From: Candidatus Rickettsiella isopodorum
GTDB taxonomy: Bacteria; Pseudomonadota; Gammaproteobacteria; Diplorickettsiales; Diplorickettsiaceae
Direction of reading: 5' to 3'
DNA length: 64,000 bases
NCBI RefSeq assembly: GCF_001881495.1
Contig: NZ_LUKY01000033.1
Location: 124,001 to 188,000 of the forward strand
Positions 8,959 through 18,400 of this stretch are shown piece by piece. A program made the position numbers and the translations under genes. The notes beneath the pieces were generated by a model that saw only the letters and a program-made list of their open reading frames with translations, searched no databases and was not told the DNA's origin. The number at the start of each line of letters is the position of its first letter. The stretch's first letter is position 1.

Positions 8959-11900
8959 TTAATTGCTAAGGCTAAGAGGTTTCGTGGCACTATTTATTAG
9001 GTTAACATCCCGTTTGCTAATTGAAAAGAAAGGTAAACTTCTGATATTAGCGTTATAAGTTGATCGAGAGATTTTTTCAACAAACTCCACAATCTGCATA
9101 GCTAATGTAGCTAATCCGGCTCTCTCCTCAAGCAGATTAAAATGATTACCTTCAACCGGCTTTACTTCAAATTTTTCACCGACAAAATCTTTTAAAAAAT
9201 TAGATTCGGTTTCTTTTTCCATATCCCTAAACTTATCCAAATCCGTTGCTTTGAATAACCTTATAGGAGTTAAAGAGAGTTTATCGGGTCTAAATTTAAA
9301 ACCAATATCTTGATAATATTCACATTGCTTTATCATAGGTTGAATTAAATTTTCTACATTCTTAACTTTAGGATTAGCACTTACATTTTTTATGACCTCA
9401 TTACAATATTCTAAAACAGGCACCAACAAAGCAGTTTGAAGTTTTTTGCTCGCACACGATACAACCCAGGTATCTAGCAAAATAACACCCAAACAATTTT
9501 GATTAAGCTTTTCTAATTGAGATGCCATTGCTAAAGCAATCATTCCTCCGAAAGAATAACCCGCTATAATAAAAGGTCCTTTAATTTTTTCACCAATGTA
9601 TTTAAGATAATTTTTTGCCATTTCCGGAATACTTAAGTTTTTAACCTGCCGATCAAGTATGACCGGGTCTTCTATACCATAACAATAATTAGGCAATTGA
9701 GTTTTCCTCAAAGCATCTATCAATTTGTTGAAACAAAATAAACCACCCCCTGCAGGGTGTATAAAAATAATAGGGGGAAGTTTTTCATCGCTTCCTTTAT
9801 ATAAAAGGGATAGCAAATCATTTTCTGAATAGTCAGCACGCTCTAAAGCATGAGATAACGATCGTATACTAGAATTTTGTCGTAACATATTAAAAGAAAT
9901 TTTTTTACCGAAAACTTCTTCAATTTTAGCTAATAACTGAATAGCTTCTATAGAATTCCCTCCTATATCAAAAAAATCACTATCCAAAGTTGGAGAAAAA
10001 GGTAATATCATCTTAAATATCGATAATAATTTTTTCTGAATTTTCTTTGATTTTTCCGACATATTTTCTTTATCGCTATCACTTTCTTCGTTCATAGTTA
10101 AAGGCAACTGAGATAAAGCCCTTCTATCTAGTTTTCCATTGGCTGTCAGTTGAAATTTCTTTATTTTTTCATAATAAACTGGAATCATTGCTGGTGATAA
10201 TTTAGTGTTTAAAAACTGAAGTAACTCCTGTTTCTTTGGGTTTATATTTCCTTCATTTTTTGTATAGAAAACAACTAAAACTTTATTTTTATCGTTTATT
10301 TTCTTATATATTATTTCAGCCTGTTTTATAGCAGGATGTTTTTCAAGGGCATCTTTAATTTCAGCCATGGATACTAAATTGCCTCGGATTTTTATCTGTT
10401 CATCATTTATCCTACCTAAAAATAATATATTATTATTTTTAAACTGAACTTTATCTCCTGACATATACAGAGTAACAAACTTTTCTCCCTCCAAGAATGC
10501 ATCATTGATTGAGTTTTTAGGATAAGGCAAATTACATTTTTTTTGTAAGGTTTCATTATTATGATAGGCTCCCAAACCTTCTCCTAAAATACCCAACTGA
10601 CCTATTGCGCCCAATGGTGCTAACCCATTAAACCTATTCAAAATTAAGATTTGCGTACCAGCAATAGTTGGATTGCCGATAGGCACCGTAGAAAATTCGC
10701 TTAAATTTTCTCTATTTACCATATAAGTTAATGCGAAAATACCTGTTTCTGTAGGGCCATAACCGTTCATAAATTGCAAATTTGGATTGAAGCACAAAAC
10801 TTGCTCAACTGCTTTTTTATCCACAACATCCCCACCACTCATTAAATATTTTACCTTTTTGAATATTTCAGGGGATTTAAGAGCATAGAGATTAAATAAC
10901 CCGGCTGTTAACCATATTACATTAATATTTTTATCTGATAATTCTTTTGTAAATAGCTTTTCACTAAGCAAAAGATTTTTATCAATGATAACCAAGCTAG
11001 CGCCATTTAAAAATGCCAGTAAGAATTCAAGTTGTGCCGCATCAAAGACCTGATTCGCTGTTTGAGCAATATTATCACCCGGCTCTACCATATAACACAG
11101 TGTTTTTATCACACGAAATAAAGCTTTTTGGGATAGTATTACTCCTTTTGGAGTGCCGGTAGATCCCGATGTATACAGTATACAGGCATTATCTTCCATC
11201 GTAGTGGTCAGTGCAGGTGAGCTATGAAGTAAACTATGCTCTGAAGTACGCTCATTAATATTAATACAAATTAAATTATCTATTTGAACATTTTTTTTAA
11301 ATAAATCTTCAGTAATATCCAAGATGAAAAAAACAATTCCTGCATTTGCAATAATTGATTTTAGGCGATCATAGGGATCGTGTTTAGAAAGGGGAATAAA
11401 AACAGCGCCTATTTTTAATACCGCTAACTCTGCGATAAAAAATAAGTGATTGGCTTCTAAGAAAATCCCTACAAAACTACCTTGCTTTACTCCTTTTGTA
11501 TTTAAAACATGCTTCAAGTGTGTCGATTGATTATCAACTTCACGATAACTAAGCCTAATTTCATTATAATAAAGTGCATTATTCTCAGAATATTTTTCAA
11601 CAATTTGCTGAAATTTGCTTACTAGATTATCATTTTTAGCAAAATCAAGTTTCGGGCCTCTGCCCAATCTAATTAATTGGCTTCGTTCTTCATCACAAAC
11701 CACCGATATTTCTTGCAATCTTTGATTAGGATCATTACAAACGCTCCTAATTGTATGTATAAAATTCTTAGCAAAACCTTCTATAAAAGATAGACTAAAC
11801 AAGTCATTAGCATATTCAATGACAAAATTTAATTCCTGCTGATTTTCCTGAGCAAAAAGCGTGAAATGACCAAAGCGGCATGTCTTTCTCATATCAAAAA

Positions 11901-14900
11901 TTATGGGTTGCTTAGGTAATTCTAATTCTGCCATTTCTCCATTCAGTTTTAACTCCGGAATAGAATAACTTTGATAAATAAATGCGGGACTTAATAAGAT
12001 ATCTTTAATCCCTTGCTTTAATAAAATTTCCTGTATTTTACCAAAAGGAATGTCTTGAAATTCTTGACTCACTAAGAATTTTTTATTGTTCTTTTTAAGA
12101 TACTTATCAAAAAATAGGTTTTCTTCTAAATCAAATTGCTGAATTACTAGATTGATAAAAAAACCAACCATTTTATCGAAAGAGGGGTGTTCGCCTCTCC
12201 CGTTCGTCGCTGTTATCAATGTAATATTTTTTCGATAAGTATAAGAAGCAATTAAGAGGCTAAACAAAGCATTAACCACACTAAAACACGTAACACCCGT
12301 TGATTGAGCTAAATTTTTTAAGGCTAATAAATCTTCGAGCGTTAAAGAAAATGTATATCGTTCAGCTGCTTGTTCAGTCGCTGGTTTGAATGTCGATAAA
12401 GATTGATCAGTGGGTAATGTGGTTACTGTTTCTATTTTTGATAAAGTATTTTTCCAAAAGGTTAATGCTCTCGCTTGATAAGTTTCATCTTCAAATTTTT
12501 TCTGCTGATGGTAAATAAATTCTATATATTGAGGGGGATAATCCGTTAACTTGAAAGAATTAGAAATTATACTATCCCGATATATTTTGGATAAAGTATC
12601 TAGAGAATTTTTAAGCGAAACGGCATCAAAAATCGCGTGATGCACATGAATAAAAATATGATAATTTTTAGTCGCTTCAAAAATAACAAAACGTATCAGT
12701 GGATCTTTACTCTCCATACTCCAAGGTTGACTAATTTCAAGCTGTATAACTTCTTCTAAGGAGATCTCCAATTTTAGCTTTTTAATGTGGAAGCTTAAAT
12801 GTCTCGCTTCAGGTGGTAAAATTGATTGTGTTAATCTACCCTCTCGATAAGAAAAAGAGGCCCCAAATATATCGTACATCTCTATGAGTTTCTGGCAAGC
12901 TCTTTCTAATCGTTGAATATCTAAATTTTTTTTATTTATTTTATAACACGCTGTCATATGACAATTGGCGCTATTATCAGTTGATTCTTGCTGTTCAGCG
13001 AACCAAATTCTTTGCTGTTGAAAAGAAACAGGTAAAATCCGATTATAAAAATTATCATTTTGTTCTATTACTTCAAGGGATATTTTTTGTTCTTCGATAT
13101 ATTCAATTAAGCTAAAAGCAGTTGTTTTTTCACATAACAATATCGGAATAGTAATATTTATCCCTTCATTTTTAAACAAATAGTAACGTAATTCTGTAGC
13201 CTTAAGCGAATCCAAACCACGCGCAACTAAAGATTTATCTTGTCCTGCTTTACCTAAATAATGATTGCATATTTGTATTACTTTATTCTCTAAATTCTCT
13301 AATTTAGATAAAAAAAGCATTTCCGTGTTGTTATCTATATAAAAGTCATTTAACAGCAAAAAAGTTGTCATTTCTTTTAATTCTAATAAATAATTTTCAC
13401 TGACTTCGTTGCTATTGAAGGTAATTTTTTTATTCTGTTGTTCTTTTTCTAATCCTGGAGAGAGATTTAAGGATGCATGAATCAAAGAATCTATATCTAA
13501 TTCTATTACCTTGAGAGTAGGCAATGTTAAAGTAAACTCTTCATGTAATTCGAGTGAATTAAAATCCAAACAAATATTTAATTTTTTAAATAAAAATTTA
13601 AGACTATTATGTATCCAAGTATAATTCTCTACTTTATTACATAAATATCTGAAAATTGGATCTTTATTGGTTTGCTCGCTTAAAATATTTAAAAAACTAC
13701 TAACTGGCTTATTTTTTTCAGATTTTTTAAAATTAAGCTTGATACTGTTTAAACCCCTTTCTTGAGAAAATTGAGCTATGTACTTCAACATCTCATATTC
13801 CATCCCTCTACGAAAGACTCTGCAGCTAACAAAAAAACTATTAATAGTTAAACTATTTCGGTCTAAACTACTTATTGCTATAGCCGTAATATCTTCAGTT
13901 GTAGAGAATTTATCCTTGATACTGCCAATAAAAATTTCTCTTTCATCATTTTTTACTATCGAGTTTATTTCATTAATTTCTTTGGCTTTAGATTCAGGGA
14001 ATAAATTAAATTGATTCGTTCTCCCAGATAATTCATTCACTCTTACAATGACCTTCTTATCATCTTCAGTGTCAATAGAATTAATTTTATTAATAATGAT
14101 AGTTTGACCTAGCTCCGGAGATCTTAAAAATTCCACAGGATCGCAAAATCTTGTCGCTAACGCTGCTTTAATTTCAGTTTGTTTATAGAGGTCAGTTCGC
14201 TTTTTGTCTGTTTCAGTTATTTCGGCATGCTCATCTATATCAAAAGCCCAATGATTTTTATATTCTTCCAAATTTCGCGGCATAGTAATACAGAGAACAC
14301 CTGGAATTTGGCTTACGTCGTAAATTTCTGTGGGATTATCATCGATAAAACGAAAAGCATCGGGAAAAAGATTTAAATCTACTGCAAGCTCTTTAATATT
14401 TTTAGATTTAAGTTCCTCATTTATTTTATATGCGGTAATATGATCTATTTTTAAAAACATGTCTGCTTGGCGTTGTTTAAAAACATCTAAAACCGTTTTT
14501 TCTTTAGCATTTCTACTGCACAAACAAATAATGATTCCTTTTTCTTGTTGTTTAACTAAATATTTCTGTAATAAAATATTATACTCTTCAAATACTATAT
14601 TTTTTTTAGCATCATCATCGTCAACTGCAGCCCCTGTCCATAAAGTATTATCACAATCAACCACAATAACTTTACAAGGTTTTTGTTTAATTGCATGTAA
14701 TTTTCTTGCCAATAAGCAGGCTATAGCTCTATAAAATTTAGGATTATAAGGTGTGTGTGTGTCATCTCCCGTAGGGTTATCAAATTTAATTATTCCATAT
14801 TTTTCTTCAACATCAACTATGGTCAATGTATGAATTTTATTTTTATTTAATTTTTCTAAGAATAATTTTTCTATACTTTCTAATTGTGAGTTGGGTTGAC

Positions 14901-15204
14901 TTGGACATAAAAAAACTATGAAAGGGGAACCTTTCTCGTGCTTGAGTTTAGTAATTTGCGCTAGAATAATATCTAAATGCTCTGTTAGTTTAGTCTCGTC
15001 GATAAACGATTCTGCTTCTATAAAATCAAATAATCTCAATAAAATAGCATAGGATTTTTCTAGATTTGAATTTAAACTTAAAAGATCTCCCATTAAATTT
15101 TTATTACTATATTTTATAGTTACAGACTCAGAAGTAAATTTTTCAAGTAAAGTTTGAAGAGGAGATTGAAGAGAATCCGAATTAAATGTAGAAAGAATTA
15201 ACAT
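8959..15204 (-). CDS. Single-module nonribosomal peptide synthetase with FkbH loading domain (FkbH-PCP-C-A-PCP-TE)
   Basis: The 2081-residue chain reads as a complete small assembly line. An FkbH-like HAD domain (about 175-510) has VVDCDNTLW at 181-189, FIDDNP at 286-291, RTNQFN and FFVSCRVFRRGME. FkbH enzymes load a glyceryl unit from 1,3-bisphosphoglycerate onto a carrier. Next come a carrier domain (GLDSL, S666), a condensation domain from about 722 (HHAIFDA, H855/H856/D860) and an adenylation domain (YTSGSTGTPKG at 1344-1354, GYGPTE at 1481-1486, NGKLDRRAL at 1689-1697). A second carrier (DIGGNS, S1751) and a type I thioesterase (GYSFGG, S1884; H2021) complete it. Inferred product: a glycerate joined to one amino acid, released by the thioesterase. 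No phosphopantetheinyl transferase or transporter is adjacent. The gene is visibly richer in A/T runs than its neighbours, which suggests transfer. Confidence 0.93.
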   Translation of the reverse strand: MLILSTFNSDSLQSPLQTLLEKFTSESVTIKYSNKNLMGDLLSLNSNLEKSYAILLRLFDFIEAESFIDETKLTEHLDIILAQITKLKHEKGSPFIVFLCPSQPNSQLESIEKLFLEKLNKNKIHTLTIVDVEEKYGIIKFDNPTGDDTHTPYNPKFYRAIACLLARKLHAIKQKPCKVIVVDCDNTLWTGAAVDDDDAKKNIVFEEYNILLQKYLVKQQEKGIIICLCSRNAKEKTVLDVFKQRQADMFLKIDHITAYKINEELKSKNIKELAVDLNLFPDAFRFIDDNPTEIYDVSQIPGVLCITMPRNLEEYKNHWAFDIDEHAEITETDKKRTDLYKQTEIKAALATRFCDPVEFLRSPELGQTIIINKINSIDTEDDKKVIVRVNELSGRTNQFNLFPESKAKEINEINSIVKNDEREIFIGSIKDKFSTTEDITAIAISSLDRNSLTINSFFVSCRVFRRGMEYEMLKYIAQFSQERGLNSIKLNFKKSEKNKPVSSFLNILSEQTNKDPIFRYLCNKVENYTWIHNSLKFLFKKLNICLDFNSLELHEEFTLTLPTLKVIELDIDSLIHASLNLSPGLEKEQQNKKITFNSNEVSENYLLELKEMTTFLLLNDFYIDNNTEMLFLSKLENLENKVIQICNHYLGKAGQDKSLVARGLDSLKATELRYYLFKNEGINITIPILLCEKTTAFSLIEYIEEQKISLEVIEQNDNFYNRILPVSFQQQRIWFAEQQESTDNSANCHMTACYKINKKNLDIQRLERACQKLIEMYDIFGASFSYREGRLTQSILPPEARHLSFHIKKLKLEISLEEVIQLEISQPWSMESKDPLIRFVIFEATKNYHIFIHVHHAIFDAVSLKNSLDTLSKIYRDSIISNSFKLTDYPPQYIEFIYHQQKKFEDETYQARALTFWKNTLSKIETVTTLPTDQSLSTFKPATEQAAERYTFSLTLEDLLALKNLAQSTGVTCFSVVNALFSLLIASYTYRKNITLITATNGRGEHPSFDKMVGFFINLVIQQFDLEENLFFDKYLKKNNKKFLVSQEFQDIPFGKIQEILLKQGIKDILLSPAFIYQSYSIPELKLNGEMAELELPKQPIIFDMRKTCRFGHFTLFAQENQQELNFVIEYANDLFSLSFIEGFAKNFIHTIRSVCNDPNQRLQEISVVCDEERSQLIRLGRGPKLDFAKNDNLVSKFQQIVEKYSENNALYYNEIRLSYREVDNQSTHLKHVLNTKGVKQGSFVGIFLEANHLFFIAELAVLKIGAVFIPLSKHDPYDRLKSIIANAGIVFFILDITEDLFKKNVQIDNLICININERTSEHSLLHSSPALTTTMEDNACILYTSGSTGTPKGVILSQKALFRVIKTLCYMVEPGDNIAQTANQVFDAAQLEFLLAFLNGASLVIIDKNLLLSEKLFTKELSDKNINVIWLTAGLFNLYALKSPEIFKKVKYLMSGGDVVDKKAVEQVLCFNPNLQFMNGYGPTETGIFALTYMVNRENLSEFSTVPIGNPTIAGTQILILNRFNGLAPLGAIGQLGILGEGLGAYHNNETLQKKCNLPYPKNSINDAFLEGEKFVTLYMSGDKVQFKNNNILFLGRINDEQIKIRGNLVSMAEIKDALEKHPAIKQAEIIYKKINDKNKVLVVFYTKNEGNINPKKQELLQFLNTKLSPAMIPVYYEKIKKFQLTANGKLDRRALSQLPLTMNEESDSDKENMSEKSKKIQKKLLSIFKMILPFSPTLDSDFFDIGGNSIEAIQLLAKIEEVFGKKISFNMLRQNSSIRSLSHALERADYSENDLLSLLYKGSDEKLPPIIFIHPAGGGLFCFNKLIDALRKTQLPNYCYGIEDPVILDRQVKNLSIPEMAKNYLKYIGEKIKGPFIIAGYSFGGMIALAMASQLEKLNQNCLGVILLDTWVVSCASKKLQTALLVPVLEYCNEVIKNVSANPKVKNVENLIQPMIKQCEYYQDIGFKFRPDKLSLTPIRLFKATDLDKFRDMEKETESNFLKDFVGEKFEVKPVEGNHFNLLEERAGLATLAMQIVEFVEKISRSTYNANIRSLPFFSISKRDVNLINSATKPLSLSN

Positions 15205-15244
15205 TTTTTATTCCATTTTTGTTGTAAGAATTCACACAAGGTAA

Positions 15245-15273
15245 ATTATATTACCATTTTAAACATATGAAAA
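15245..15273 (-). promoter_or_regulatory. Candidate sigma-70 promoter for the peptide synthetase gene
   Basis: Read on the minus strand there is a TTTTCA -35 hexamer (15268-15273), a 17-base spacer and a perfect TATAAT -10 hexamer (15245-15250). Transcription would begin near 15238, leaving a leader of about 34 bases before the ATG at 15204. The surrounding 227-base gap is extremely AT-rich, so chance matches are likely and only the exact -10 and the ideal spacing support it. Confidence 0.5.
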
Positions 15274-15431
15274 GTATTTTAAAATAAAAGTTTTTCAGAA
15301 ATTGAATTTAGAATAATTATTAAATTTTATTATTTAATTTAAATTTTTGATGTTTATATTTAGAATGGATAATAATTTTTTAATTAAAAAATAGTTGGGA
15401 AAGAAAATATTTAAGTAACCAATTAGCTAAT

Positions 15432-18400
15432 CTAGTTTATTACTTTAGAGACATTAGAGGCGTCAACCATACTGACCAATTCTCGAATAACCACTGAAAA
15501 CATCATTAATTTCAATTCACCTGTGCTACGTAAGTCAGCTAAGAATTGCTCCCAGCGCTTAATAAAACCTTGATTGTCTGTCTCCCATTGTTCCAAGCAG
15601 ATTTCATTATTAACCTGTTTATCAATAACACAGTGTAAAATAACAACCGTCAAATGCCGTTGTTGTGTATCGAGATCATTCAATAAGATCACTCTCGCTA
15701 AATTATCCCATAAAGTTTCAATTGTTATCTTCATAATCTGGGATCGCAACCAAGTAAATCCAAATCTTTCACCCACCATGAAATACAGCCCCGCTACATC
15801 TTGCAAGGCCAAATTATTTTTCTGCGCCGCATCAATAATGTCTAACAAGGCATATTCATGATCCACATTAGCAATACGCTTAGCTATATCTTCCGATATA
15901 CCAGCTTCGATAAATCCCTGGATATTTCTTTCCCAGTACTCTCGTTCTTCTCCAACAAGTAAATTGGGTAAATTTTTACTCAGTGTAACTATCGATTGCC
16001 TAAATCGATCGACCATCCCTAAAATATCGGTTAATTGATCTTTATAATTATAGATAAACCATCGTGTTGCACGTCTTATTAAGCGATTAAACTGACGCAT
16101 AATTGCGTAACGAGTGGCCGGTGTAACATCATCACTTAGATTTTCTGCTAACCCAAGCAACTCAGAGAAACCGAACACATGGTGTGCAACAGCATATGCG
16201 CGTGCAATAGAGGCAATATCTGCACCAATTTCTGTTTTTAAACGAAAAACAAAGGTAATGCCCATATCATTTACCATGGCATTACTAATCTTGGTTGCGA
16301 TAATTTCGCGACGTAAACTATGTTGCTGCATAAATTTAGAAAAACGACCGCGCAAGAGTTTTGGAAATGCAGACTCCAAAACACGTTTTAAATAATCTTC
16401 TTCTAAAGAATGCATTTCCAGTAATTCCGCTTTTACCCACATTTTGGTATAGGCAAGTAATACTGCAATTTCGGGACTCGTTAATCCTTTACCCAATGCT
16501 TTCCTTTCCAATAAAGCCTTCTCATCGGGTAGAAATTCTAAAGAACGATCTAATTTACCGTGCCGCTCTAATTCTTGGATATAACGGCGATGAAATTCTA
16601 ATTCTTGCTGGGCATGCATCGCCGCTAAACTAATGGTACGTGTTTGACAATAGTTATCGTAAAGAACGAGTTTAGCAATCTCATCGGTCATTTCTGCTAA
16701 TAACGAATTACGCTGATCAAAAGTCATTTCACCCGCAGCCACCACTGCGTTCAACAAAATCTTACAATTAACCTCATGATCCGAACAATCTACACCCGCC
16801 GAATTATCAATAAAGTCGGTATAAATTAATCCGCCATTCAAAGCATACTCAACACGACCTAATTGTGTTAAACCCAGATTACCTCCTTCCGCAACAATAC
16901 GACAGCGTAATTCTTTGGCATCAATACGTAAATTATCGTTAGTTCTATCACCGACATCTGCATTTCTTTCACTGGATGCCTTAACGTAAGTACCAATACC
17001 TCCATTCCATAATAAATCTACATTGGCTTTTAATATGGTACGAATTAATCCGTCTGGTGCAATAGAATCTTGATTGATATCTAATAGTTTCTTAATTTCA
17101 CTAGACAATACAATAGATTTCTGGGAGCGTAGAAAAACCCCACCACCTTTAGAAATTAAACTGGCGCTATAATCTTTCCAAGTAGAGCGCGGTAAATTAA
17201 ATAAACGTTTTCGCTCTTGAAAACTTTTTTCCGAATCTGGATTAGGATCGATAAATATATGTATGTGATTAAATGCTGCGACAAGCTTAATATGATGAGA
17301 GAGCAGCATCCCATTACCAAAAACATCACCTGACATATCACCAATGCCCACAACGGTAAAATCATCTTTATCAGGATTTAAACCTAATGCTCTACAATGC
17401 CTTCTAACAGACTCCCATGCCCCTCGAGCGGTAATCCCCATTTTTTTATGGTCATAACCAACGCTACCACCCGAAGCAAATGCATCTCCTAACCAAAAGT
17501 TATATTCCGCCGCGATGGCATTAGCAATATCTGAAAAACTTGCCGTGCCTTTATCCGCAGCAACGACTAAATAAGGATCTTCTTCATCGTATCGCACCAC
17601 ATCTTTAGGATGTATGACAACATTATTTTGTAAATTATCGGTTAAATCCAATAAACCTCGCATAAAAGTTTGATAACAGCGTATTACTTCGTTCATCACT
17701 GCTTCACGATCCGTATTTTCTGGTAATTGTTTACAAACAAAGCCCCCTTTGGCACCTGCAGGAACTATCACTGCATTTTTTACCTGCTGAGCTTTCATTA
17801 AACCTAATATTTCTGTACGAAAATCTTCTCTTCGATCCGACCAACGAATGCCGCCACGGGCCACCTTCGCAGCCCTTAAATGAACCGCCTCAACACGAGG
17901 AGAATACACAAAAATTTCATACATTGGTCTTGGCAATGGTAAATCCATAATTTGACTAGGATTTAACTTAAGTGCTAGCCAAGGTTTAGGTTTATTTTGA
18001 TGATCGGTTTGATAATAATTAGTTCGCAAAGTAGCCCGAACGACTTCAAATAAGTTTCGCAAAATGCGATCTTCATCTAGGCTAACGACTGCATCCAATG
18101 CGGACTGTAAACTTTTTTCTAGACTAGCCGTTACACTTCCGGATTCATCTTGTCGACTCGGATCAAAATAATATTTAAATAATTTAATTAAAATTTTAGC
18201 AATACCTGCATTTCGCGATACCACCGTCTCAACATAAGCTTGACTAAATGGCACACCGATTTGACGAAGATATTTCGTATAAGCTCTTAATATAGAAACT
18301 TCACGCCAAGTTAATTGGCCAGCCAATATTAAGCGATTAAAGCCATCATTTTCGACTTCGCCAGACCATATCTTGCTAAACGCTTCTTGAAAAATTTCTT

